DNA of 64,000 nt from an uncultured Flavobacteriaceae bacterium (GTDB taxonomy: Bacteria; Bacteroidota; Bacteroidia; Flavobacteriales; Flavobacteriaceae). The number at the start of each line of letters is the position of its first letter. The stretch's first letter is position 1. Shown here piece by piece: positions 1 to 7,311 of the stretch. The notes under the pieces are model-generated. The model had not been told where the DNA came from. It did not search any database and worked only from the letters and a program-made list of their open reading frames with translations. Location of the stretch: assembly GCA_943789365.1 (NCBI GenBank), contig CALSTV010000001.1:1-64000 (forward strand). Direction: 5' to 3'. The translations under genes were made by a program, and so were the position numbers.

Positions 1-78
1 AACCGTGTTGATTCACAAGACGAAATCGAACAGCAAGCTGCCGATTACCTAATTAAGAAAGGAGCGGTGAAGTTATGA
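1..78 (+). CDS. C-terminal end of an unidentified gene (cut by window start)
   Basis: Frame 1 is open from the first base to a TGA at 76-78 and encodes 25 residues ending ADYLIKKGAVKL. The stop overlaps the ATG of the next gene (ATGA), which argues for translational coupling and for a real upstream gene of the same element operon. Too little is present to name a family. Confidence 0.5.
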   Translation, partial: NRVDSQDEIEQQAADYLIKKGAVKL

Positions 79-371
79 CAGAAATAATCGATTTACTCTT
101 AACGCTCTCGCAAGATGTTAAGGACTTAAAAGCACGTATCGAATTGTTGCGACAATCGAGAGCAGAAGTATTAAAAGATACGTGGATAGACAATCAAGAT
201 GTATTGCAGACCTTACATATAAGTAAGCGAACACTACAAACTTTAAGAACAAATGGCACTTTACCTTATAGCAAAGTAAAAGGTAAATTTTACTATAGAG
301 TTGCTGATATAGAGCAATTGCTTCAAGACAACTACTACAACCATAATTTCAAGCGAGATGGAAATAAGTAG
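75..371 (+). CDS. Helix-turn-helix (MerR/excisionase-like) protein of a mobile element
   Basis: A 98-aa protein. Residues 1-30 are helical; residues 38-88 form a helix_turn_helix_17-type winged helix (WIDNQDVLQTLHISKRTLQTLR, then a short wing and an RVADIEQLL helix). Small proteins of this type in Bacteroidota integrative elements act as excision or control factors. The start overlaps the upstream stop (ATGA), and its last codons overlap the next gene (ATG at 358), so the genes read as one operon with the primase-like proteins. The role as excisionase or regulator is inferred from family and context; no integrase is visible in this window. Confidence 0.75.
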   Translation: MTEIIDLLLTLSQDVKDLKARIELLRQSRAEVLKDTWIDNQDVLQTLHISKRTLQTLRTNGTLPYSKVKGKFYYRVADIEQLLQDNYYNHNFKRDGNK

Positions 372-1266
372 AGAAGCAATTTTAGACAAAACACATTATG
401 GTTTAAAAATCTATGCCTATGTGTTGAGACAGTATTATCCTAATCAAACAGTCCTTTCTGTAAAAGGAAGGGACTGCGGGATAACTCGAAACCCTTTTAA
501 TGGTGGTAAAGAAACCTTACGGATTCATATTGATGGTATAATAGCAACACATCGAGATACAGAATTAGAAGCCTTTAAAGGTGATGTATTCGATTTTGCA
601 CAATATCATTTTAGAATTACCAATGAAGAAGAATTATTCCAAAAGATAAATCAAGAGTTACATCTAAATTTAGAAATAAAAGAGAAAGACGAATTAGAAT
701 GGCTTAATGAACCAGACAATACCTGGTATGTCAACTGTAGCTTTTTCAAAGCACCTGTTCGCAATGTGTTTCCTTCGGAATCCTTGCGATTACATCAAGT
801 ATTTGCATTAATCACAAGTAATAAATACAAAAAGATTACTGAAGAATTAAGAGCAATTACCAATGTAAAAGAAGCACGTAAATTCAAAGCGAATCGCTTT
901 GATTACGTAACACTTTCAGGAACATTTGAAAAACGTAGCGATAAAAATTTGCTAAAGCATTCTAATTTATTAACCATTGATTTTGACCATTTAGAGAATC
1001 TACAAGAGTTAAGAACGCAACTCTTAAATGATGAATATTTTGAAACCGAAATGCTATTCATATCACCATCTGGTGATGGTTTAAAATGGATTATTAGAAT
1101 AGATGTTTCAGAGGTAACACATTCAGAATATTTCACAGCAGTAGCAAATTACATTAAACACAATTATAACATTGAGGTTGACCAGTCAGGTAAAGACGTT
1201 TCCAGAGCGTGTTTTTTACCATACGACCCAACAGCCTTTTTACATAAAAGACATCAAACATTATGA
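358..1266 (+). CDS. BT4734/BF3469-like (VirE N-terminal) primase-related protein
   Basis: A 302-aa protein typical of Bacteroidota integrative elements. The C-terminal half (about 135-300) resembles the BT4734-like/VirE N-terminal domain, with LTIDFDHL and an FISPSGDGLKWIIRID motif followed by DQSGKDVSRACFLPYDP, the pattern of primase-polymerase-like catalytic domains. The N-terminal 110 residues resemble the CHC2-like region found before it in other elements. It overlaps the following DUF3987 gene by 4 bp, so the two probably act together in element replication or maintenance. Family identity is fairly secure; enzymatic activity is inferred. Confidence 0.75.
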   Translation: MEISREAILDKTHYGLKIYAYVLRQYYPNQTVLSVKGRDCGITRNPFNGGKETLRIHIDGIIATHRDTELEAFKGDVFDFAQYHFRITNEEELFQKINQELHLNLEIKEKDELEWLNEPDNTWYVNCSFFKAPVRNVFPSESLRLHQVFALITSNKYKKITEELRAITNVKEARKFKANRFDYVTLSGTFEKRSDKNLLKHSNLLTIDFDHLENLQELRTQLLNDEYFETEMLFISPSGDGLKWIIRIDVSEVTHSEYFTAVANYIKHNYNIEVDQSGKDVSRACFLPYDPTAFLHKRHQTL

Positions 1267-3014
1267 GTAAAACATTTAATCCAAAAGATTGGTTAGAAGT
1301 TCCTAAAGAGCAACCTCAACCAAAAAACAATACAGCAACAACCAATGTTGTTGCTGTTGCTGATACAGGCATTGAATCCTACATTTCGGCAATAGAGCAA
1401 TCAGGTACAGACATAACAGGAAGTTACGCTATTTGGAGAGATTTAGGCTTTGCTTTAGCAGAAGAATATGGAGAAACAGGAAGAGATTATTTCCATCGTA
1501 TAAGTAAAAATTATGCAGGTTACGATGCTAAAGAGTGTGATGCACAATTCGATAAATGCTCAAACGCAAAAGGACACGGAATTACAATTGCTACCTTTTA
1601 TCACTATGCACATCAGTCAGGTGTCAAACCGACTAAACTACAAAACAACAACGAAGTTGCAACAAAGGTTGTAACTGTAGTTGACACACCAAATGAATCT
1701 ATGCCAACAATACCAGAAAAGGTATATGAGAATTTGCCACAGTTTTTACAACAAGTTGTAAACCCTGCTATTGGACAGGAAGAAAAAGACATTTTATTGT
1801 TAGGTGCATTAACAGCATTTAGTGCGTGTTTTCCTAAACTCTTCGGGATATATGACCAACGTAAAGTGTTTTGTAATTTATATCTATTTGTAACTGCACC
1901 TGCATCTGCAGGTAAAGGAAGGCTTAACCAAATTAAAAATTTAGTAGAGCCTGTTCACAAATTAAAACGAGAACAAGCCAAAGTATTAAAGCAACAATTT
2001 CAATCAGAAAACGCTACTTACAATATGTACAAAGGCAAAGATGAAAACTTGGAAAAACCGAGTAAACCGCCAGAGCGAATGCTGTTCATTCCTGCTAACA
2101 ATAGTGTAACAGGCGTATATCAATTAATTTCTGATAATAAAGGCAGAGGTTTAATTTTTGAAACCGAAGGCGATACGTTAGCACAAGCCTTTAAAAGCGA
2201 TTATGGTAATTATTCCGATGGTTTTCGTAAAGCCTTTCATCACGAAACTATAAGCTATTATCGCAGAACAGATAGAGAATATGTAGATATTGAAAAACCG
2301 TGTTTATCAACAGTATTATCAGGTACACCTAAACAAGTGGCGACTCTAATACCCAACGCAGAAAATGGTTTGTTTAGTCGTTTTATGTTTTACTATATGA
2401 ATATTAAACCAACTTGGAAAAACGTATTTCAAAACAGCAATAAAGTAGGTTTAGATGATTACTATAACCAATTAGGTAGCGAGTTTTTAGAACTGTATAA
2501 AACGCTTAAAAATAACCCAGAGATTGAAATACGATTAACCACAAGCCAACAACAGCAATTCAATACGTTTTTTGAATCCTTACAAACCAAATACATCAAC
2601 CTACAACCCGAAGAATACATTGCAACAATAAGGCGGTTAGGCTTAATTGCATTTAGGATAATGATGCTATTCACAGCATTCCGCATTATGGAAGATGGTG
2701 ATGTAAACACAACTAAAGAATGTGAGGATATAGATTTTGAAAACGCTATAACCATAATTTCAATTTTAGTGAAGCACAGTAGTAAAGTATTTAATGATTT
2801 ACCAATAGAGCAGAGAGCAACCAAACGTTCAAATAGAAAAGAACGCTTTTTAGAAAGTTTGCCAAAGCAATTTAGCAGACAAGAGTATTTAGATTTAGCC
2901 ACAAAACAGAACATCCCACATAAAACCGCAGAAGGTTATATTACCAAATTTGTAGAAGCAGGATTAATTCACAGAGAAGCACACAATAACTATTCAAATC
3001 CTGCAAAGACGTAA
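1263..3014 (+). CDS. PriCT-2 plus DUF3987 helicase-like protein of the mobile element
   Basis: A 583-aa protein. Residues about 35-120 match a primase C-terminal 2 (PriCT-2) domain (AIWRDLGFALAEEYGETGRD, then a small-residue cluster). Residues about 140-520 match DUF3987, a P-loop ATPase-like domain with an APASAGKGR Walker-A-like loop near residue 214. The C-terminal 60 residues form a winged-helix-like tail. It is translationally coupled to the upstream BT4734-like gene. Together they resemble a split primase-helicase used by Bacteroidota integrative elements. The gene ends in front of a long hairpin that separates it from the Argonaute cassette. Confidence 0.8.
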   Translation: MSKTFNPKDWLEVPKEQPQPKNNTATTNVVAVADTGIESYISAIEQSGTDITGSYAIWRDLGFALAEEYGETGRDYFHRISKNYAGYDAKECDAQFDKCSNAKGHGITIATFYHYAHQSGVKPTKLQNNNEVATKVVTVVDTPNESMPTIPEKVYENLPQFLQQVVNPAIGQEEKDILLLGALTAFSACFPKLFGIYDQRKVFCNLYLFVTAPASAGKGRLNQIKNLVEPVHKLKREQAKVLKQQFQSENATYNMYKGKDENLEKPSKPPERMLFIPANNSVTGVYQLISDNKGRGLIFETEGDTLAQAFKSDYGNYSDGFRKAFHHETISYYRRTDREYVDIEKPCLSTVLSGTPKQVATLIPNAENGLFSRFMFYYMNIKPTWKNVFQNSNKVGLDDYYNQLGSEFLELYKTLKNNPEIEIRLTTSQQQQFNTFFESLQTKYINLQPEEYIATIRRLGLIAFRIMMLFTAFRIMEDGDVNTTKECEDIDFENAITIISILVKHSSKVFNDLPIEQRATKRSNRKERFLESLPKQFSRQEYLDLATKQNIPHKTAEGYITKFVEAGLIHREAHNNYSNPAKT

Positions 3015-3016
3015 TT

Positions 3017-3073
3017 AAGGATTTTAAGGATTTAGGGATATGGTTAAATGACTTCCTTAAATCCTTAATATCC
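3017..3073 (+). terminator. Long inverted repeat between DUF3987 gene and Argonaute cassette
   Basis: Arms of about 20 nt (3017-3036 and 3054-3073), built on AAGGAT..TTAAGGATTTA and its complement, start just after the DUF3987 stop. A strict poly-T tail is missing, so it may be an mRNA-end hairpin rather than a classical terminator. It marks the left edge of the Argonaute cassette. Confidence 0.5.
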
Positions 3074-3133
3074 TCACTATCTGTTAATAACTACTTATAT
3101 CTTTTTCTTTTCCTTTAGTTTCCTTTACTTAAA

Positions 3134-3157
3134 TTAGACAAAATTTGACAAGTCTAA
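3134..3157 (+). promoter_or_regulatory. Candidate operator of the XRE regulator
   Basis: TTAGAC at 3134-3139 and GTCTAA at 3152-3157 form a 6+6 bp palindrome 11 bp before the ATG of the XRE gene. Inside it GACAA is also repeated directly with an 11-bp period. A small XRE protein directly downstream is the obvious candidate ligand (autoregulation, as in restriction-modification C proteins). Inference from position and symmetry. Confidence 0.45.
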
Positions 3158-3168
3158 ATAATTCTATT

Positions 3169-3462
3169 ATGGAGTTTGGGGAGTACATACGCTCATTGCG
3201 TGAAAAACGCAATTTGCTATTAAGGGAAATGGCTGCAAACCTAAATATGGACGTTGCCTATTTAAGCAAAATAGAACGAGGAAATCGGATGGCAAGACGT
3301 GAACAAGTAGTTGCATTCGCCAAAACATTAAAAGAAGACGAAAACGAATTAATTAAGTTATGGATGTCCGAACAAATTGTACTAATGCTTAAAAATGAAA
3401 AAGAACGTACGGAAATCCTCAAAATAGCTAAAGAAAAAATTAGTAAGATTGATGAAAACTAA
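3169..3462 (+). CDS. XRE-family helix-turn-helix regulator of the Argonaute cassette
   Basis: A 97-aa protein. The XRE HTH covers residues about 4-62 (FGEYIRSLREKRNLLLREMA, then YLSKIERGNR) and is followed by a helical tail rich in charged residues. I place the start at the ATG at 3169; an upstream TTG in frame lies inside the palindrome. Regulators of this Bacteroidota type are commonly found beside DNA methyltransferases or restriction genes and act like C proteins. Here the partners are a small unknown protein, Argonaute and a HEPN protein on the same strand with short gaps, suggesting expression control of a potentially toxic system. Confidence 0.8.
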   Translation: MEFGEYIRSLREKRNLLLREMAANLNMDVAYLSKIERGNRMARREQVVAFAKTLKEDENELIKLWMSEQIVLMLKNEKERTEILKIAKEKISKIDEN

Positions 3463-3468
3463 ATAAAT

Positions 3469-3792
3469 ATGGCAACAGAAGAAATAAAAGCAATGCGTTT
3501 GGAAGCATTTTTAAATAGAGCATATAATTTGGATAAAAGAATTAAAAGACCTTCAAAAGGAGAATACTATTCACTTACCAGAGCAGAAGAAAAAGGAAAC
3601 CAACAAAAAGAACTTAAAATTCTACAAGAAAGAATAGAACAAGCTATTGAAGTGTTTTTTAAACAATCCATTGACTATAAAACGGAAGAGAGTTTAAAAA
3701 TTTTAGGCTCATTAAATGCACAAACCAATAACAGTAATGATATAAGTTTAGTTATTGAAAAAGGATTAAAAATAACAGAGCAATTCAAATAG
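3469..3792 (+). CDS. Unknown 107-aa helical protein in the Argonaute cassette
   Basis: I do not recognise a family. The protein is predicted to be almost entirely helical and charged (many K, E, Q), with a heptad-like stretch around residues 45-75 (QQKELKILQERIEQAIEVFF). There is no signal peptide or membrane segment. It starts 6 bp after the XRE stop and ends 31 bp before the Argonaute start, so it sits inside the same transcription unit. It could be an accessory, adaptor or antitoxin-like subunit; this is a guess from position only. Confidence 0.6.
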   Translation: MATEEIKAMRLEAFLNRAYNLDKRIKRPSKGEYYSLTRAEEKGNQQKELKILQERIEQAIEVFFKQSIDYKTEESLKILGSLNAQTNNSNDISLVIEKGLKITEQFK

Positions 3793-3823
3793 ATTTTATG
3801 TAAAACTGAAAATTACAATACCA

Positions 3824-5938
3824 ATGCAAGAACACCTCAAAACGAACATACTTAACTTTAAATGGCCTAATAGTGCGCCTACCATTTATTTATCTTTAGA
3901 GGATATGGAAGGTAGCCATCCCATACATAAATCTAAATTTTCAAGGCAGATTAAAGAGGTGTTTCCAGATGCAAACTTATCTAACATAGACCAAATATTT
4001 ACAACATTTACAACAGAAATACCAGATGCACCAAGCATTAAGCTAAATTTAGTAGATGGTAGAGAATTAAGAATATACAAGCAATTCCTTAAACATCAAT
4101 TAAGAAGCTATTTTAAATCTAAAGACTATATAGTAGTAAAAAACTTCGTTGGTGATGTACAAGTGTGGATGCCTTCAAAAAAAGGGAATACAGCAGACTA
4201 TAACCTCTACTATAAATTTTCATTTAAGATACAGTTTGCAAAACTCACAGACTTACCAGAGTTAATTGTATCATACGATGGTACTTCAAAAGTCCTTACA
4301 ACATCGGTTAAGGATATAGAGGATTCAGAGTTTATAAAACGTTGTGTATATGGTCAAAAAACGTTCAATTACCAAATGGACCTCGATACAGAGGAAAAAG
4401 AAGAATTTTACAATGCTATTCAGTTTGAGCAAGCATACCCAATTTTTAATTTGTCATTAGCACGAGCATTAGATATACCTATTGAGGAACCTATAAGACC
4501 AATTAATAAATACCAAAAGTATGTAGCACTCATTAATAATTTCGCTATCAATTATCTATTTACAGAAGATTTTAAAGCCCTATTTCCATTTAAGACTGAT
4601 ACGTTTATTGATGTGCCACTCAATCGTATTAATCATATCGACCCACAAGTAGGATTGTTAGAATTTGGTAAAGACCAATACGGTAACAAGAAAACCCATT
4701 TAGTGCCTAAATTGGCAATGAATAATCTTAATCCTTATAAAAGACCAAACAACCAAAATATTAAGTTTTTCTTTGTGTACCACACCTCACATAAAGAAGC
4801 AATTAAAACCTTTTACAACAACCTTAAAACTGGTGTTACCTCTCAAAAAAAATATTTTAAAGGCATTGAGGCTTATGTAAACATTAAGGCTTCAACGTCT
4901 AAAGAACATTTTATTGAGTTTACCAACGAAAACAACCCAATACCAGAAATAGTTGAAAAGTTAGAGAGCTTAACCTTCGACCACGATAATGTACGTTATG
5001 CGGCGTTCTATTTAAGTCCTTTCGATAAGTTTACACCAAATCCCGAAGACCGAGACATCTATATTCAAATCAAAGAACTCTTTTTAAACGAAGGCATTGT
5101 TACACAAGTTGTAGATTATGAAAAAATGGTGGTCAATATTGAGAACCAATACAACTTCCAATTTTCATTACAAAATATGGCATTGGCAATTCACGCCAAA
5201 TTAGGTGGTGCACCTTGGAAACTCGCAGTAACTGACAAAAAAGAGTTAGTAATCGGTGTTGGTGCATTTACCAATCAAGGCGAAAACAGACGTTACATTG
5301 CAAGTGCCTTTAGTTTTCAAAACAATGGCTTATTTAGAAAGTTCGAGTATTTTGACCAAAGCGAAACAGACCTGTTAGCAGGTAGTATATGCAAAGCCAT
5401 TAGAGATTTTACATCCGTTGCAGAAGCAGATAAAGTAGTCATTCACTTCTATAAGGAAATGAGTTACGAGGAATTAAAACCTATTATAAGAGGGATGCAC
5501 ACATTAGGGTTAAAAATACCTTTGTACATTCTAAATATCAATAAAACAGAAGCAGAAGATATTATTGCTTATGACCTTAATTGGAACAAAAAACTAATGC
5601 CATTAAGTGGCACTTACATACGAATAAGTGAAAATCAATTCCTCTTGTTTAATAATGCACGTTACCCTGCTAATTCACAGCGATACACAGATACAGATGG
5701 TTATCCGTTTCCAATAAAAATTAAGGTAAGTAGTCCAGATGAAGATGCTTTTGAAGATGCAGACGTGGTGTTAGAGTTATTAACACAAGTGTATCAGTTT
5801 AGCAGATTGTATTGGAAATCACTTCGACAACAAAATGTACCTATCACCATAAAATACCCAGAAATGGTAGCACAAATAGCACCACGATTTAATAATGGTG
5901 TTCCAGATGATGCTAAAGATGCGTTATGGTTTTTATAA
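3824..5938 (+). CDS. ago: Long prokaryotic Argonaute, apparently catalytically inactive
   Basis: A 704-aa protein with the length and C-terminal architecture of a long pAgo. The MID 5'-phosphate pocket is intact: Y413, K417, Q428 and K459 (in IHAKLGG) follow the Y-K-Q-K spacing. PIWI begins near residue 470. The first catalytic Asp is expected 21 residues after the last pocket Lys, but GVG is found (G480). The second, in the usual HRDG motif, is HFYK (Y543), and the last, after the KY of the C-terminal VPITIKY motif, is E680. A slicer tetrad is therefore not visible by eye. Other PIWI landmarks are present: LLFNNARY (607-614), YPFPIKIKV, FSRLYWKSL and a hydrophobic C-terminus LWFL. Residues 1-310 would hold N, L1, PAZ-like and L2 regions. 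It probably binds guides and targets without cutting and signals to the adjacent HEPN protein; that is inference. Confidence 0.9.
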   Translation: MQEHLKTNILNFKWPNSAPTIYLSLEDMEGSHPIHKSKFSRQIKEVFPDANLSNIDQIFTTFTTEIPDAPSIKLNLVDGRELRIYKQFLKHQLRSYFKSKDYIVVKNFVGDVQVWMPSKKGNTADYNLYYKFSFKIQFAKLTDLPELIVSYDGTSKVLTTSVKDIEDSEFIKRCVYGQKTFNYQMDLDTEEKEEFYNAIQFEQAYPIFNLSLARALDIPIEEPIRPINKYQKYVALINNFAINYLFTEDFKALFPFKTDTFIDVPLNRINHIDPQVGLLEFGKDQYGNKKTHLVPKLAMNNLNPYKRPNNQNIKFFFVYHTSHKEAIKTFYNNLKTGVTSQKKYFKGIEAYVNIKASTSKEHFIEFTNENNPIPEIVEKLESLTFDHDNVRYAAFYLSPFDKFTPNPEDRDIYIQIKELFLNEGIVTQVVDYEKMVVNIENQYNFQFSLQNMALAIHAKLGGAPWKLAVTDKKELVIGVGAFTNQGENRRYIASAFSFQNNGLFRKFEYFDQSETDLLAGSICKAIRDFTSVAEADKVVIHFYKEMSYEELKPIIRGMHTLGLKIPLYILNINKTEAEDIIAYDLNWNKKLMPLSGTYIRISENQFLLFNNARYPANSQRYTDTDGYPFPIKIKVSSPDEDAFEDADVVLELLTQVYQFSRLYWKSLRQQNVPITIKYPEMVAQIAPRFNNGVPDDAKDALWFL

Positions 5939-5947
5939 AAGAATGAT

Positions 5948-6679
5948 ATGTCAAGATTAAGAAGAAAAGAAACGCTTGCATCGATAATGGGATTTGGTTT
6001 TATCCATTTTGAGTTCCATCTTATTGAAGATTATATGAATCATATGGAAACTCATTTTGAAATGGAATTGAAAAACATTGAGGTTGAATATGATAATTTT
6101 CAAAATTCCAAAGAGGTAGATAAATCAGAATATTCAGAAGAATATTTAGACCACATACAAGATTCCTTTATTGACAATGTGTTTATGTTTAATGATGTTT
6201 ACATCAAAAATTATAGAAACGCTCAAATCATACAACTGTATTCTTTTTTTGAAGATGTTTTAAAACGTGGCTGTGATAGGTTCGCATCATATAAACAAAC
6301 AGACTATAGAGTAGATGACCTAAAGGGTAACAATGATATTGATAAAGTAAAAAAGTTCTTAAAACAGTCCGCTAAAGTTGATTTTTCGATACTAAATCCT
6401 GAATGGAGTTTTATTGATAATTTTAGACAAGTACGTAATTTAGTTGTACATCACAAGGGGATAATTAAAAACAACGATACTGTTAACAATAGCGATAGAA
6501 AGTTCAACAATATTAAGAGTTTTAGTGATAATAGGTTTACTCTAAAACAATATGTGTCTTCAGAAAATAGGTTTGAAATAGTATTTGATAATCCAGAGTT
6601 TTTTAAAGAGATAATTAAGAATATAGAAAGTTTATTAGATAAAATAGGAAGTAAAGAAATGCCATTAAACGAAGTATAA
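5948..6679 (+). CDS. HEPN-type protein, candidate RNase effector of the Argonaute system
   Basis: A 243-aa cytosolic, helical protein starting 9 bp after the Argonaute stop, so almost certainly co-translated. Residues 91-112 (AQIIQLYSFFEDVLKRGCDR) look like the first long helix of MAE_28990/RiboL-PSP-type HEPN domains. Residues 158-171 (NFRQVRNLVVHHKG) contain R163-x4-H168, the catalytic R-x4-6-H signature of HEPN ribonucleases, in the usual RN..VH..G setting. The C-terminal 60 residues are beta-like and end in a helix. HEPN proteins with this motif cut RNA as toxins or abortive-infection effectors. With an inactive Argonaute beside it, a guide-triggered RNase is the natural model, but sequence alone does not prove it. 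Confidence 0.75.
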   Translation: MSRLRRKETLASIMGFGFIHFEFHLIEDYMNHMETHFEMELKNIEVEYDNFQNSKEVDKSEYSEEYLDHIQDSFIDNVFMFNDVYIKNYRNAQIIQLYSFFEDVLKRGCDRFASYKQTDYRVDDLKGNNDIDKVKKFLKQSAKVDFSILNPEWSFIDNFRQVRNLVVHHKGIIKNNDTVNNSDRKFNNIKSFSDNRFTLKQYVSSENRFEIVFDNPEFFKEIIKNIESLLDKIGSKEMPLNEV

Positions 6680-6771
6680 AAAATACCTTCTAAAATGGGT
6701 AAATGGTGATTTATCTAATTTTCTAACCACTAAACTTCTGTTAAACAAAATTAACATATATTAAATTTTTA

Positions 6772-6779
6772 TACCTTTG
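6772..6779 (+). promoter_or_regulatory. Bacteroidota -7 element before the metal island
   Basis: TACCTTTG matches the TAnnTTTG consensus and lies only 9 bases before the ATG at 6789. No good TTTG box is seen 19 bp upstream. Transcription would start about 3-5 nt before the start codon, giving an almost leaderless mRNA. Confidence 0.55.
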
Positions 6780-6788
6780 CAAATAGAT

Positions 6789-7202
6789 ATGAAGCAATTT
6801 TTCCATAAAATAATGTCTTTAGCAATGGCTTTTGTAGTGTTATTCTCTACAATGTCATTTACTGTGAATATGCATTATTGCGGAGATACGTTAGTAGAAA
6901 CTGCTATTTTTCATAAGGCCAAAGGGTGCGGAATGGAAATGGAAAAGCCTTCAACCGAAGGATGTTCTATTACCAAGAAAAATTGTTGTGATGATGAACA
7001 ATTAGCAATTGAAGGTCAAGACGAATTACAATTGCAAGTTGACAAAATCACATTTGAACAACAAGTATTTATAGCTTCATTTGTTTACACTTACATTAAC
7101 CTTTTTGAAGGTTTAGAAAATAACGTTTCTACTTACGAAGAATATAAACCGCCACTCGTCATAAGGCAACTCTACAAGATTGACGAAACATACTTAATTT
7201 GA
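6789..7202 (+). CDS. HYC_CC_PP family secreted protein
   Basis: A 137-aa protein using the ATG at 6789, because the in-frame TTG upstream lies inside the promoter element. Residues 1-24 form a signal peptide (MKQFFHKIMSLAMAFVVLFS). It carries the three family marks: MHYC after the signal, NCC in the middle and KPP near the C-terminus. These Bacteroidota proteins are found beside RND metal pumps and are probably periplasmic metal-sensing or binding proteins with paired cysteines. It opens the metal-resistance island and lies about 110 bp before the pump gene. Family assignment is good; function is inferred from cysteines and context. Confidence 0.8.
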   Translation: MKQFFHKIMSLAMAFVVLFSTMSFTVNMHYCGDTLVETAIFHKAKGCGMEMEKPSTEGCSITKKNCCDDEQLAIEGQDELQLQVDKITFEQQVFIASFVYTYINLFEGLENNVSTYEEYKPPLVIRQLYKIDETYLI

Positions 7203-7311
7203 TTTTTAAACAATAGACTTTTTTATCCTATGACTGCAATGTCGTAAGGATAATTTGCTGTATTCGGTGTTTTTCTTACACCAATGTCTAACTGTTTAAT
7301 AATCAAAGCCA

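Noticed and set aside
903-1136. Minus-strand ORF inside the BT4734-like gene and similar antisense ORFs across the window
   Set aside because: Shadows of well-supported genes on the opposite strand, with unlikely amino-acid composition.
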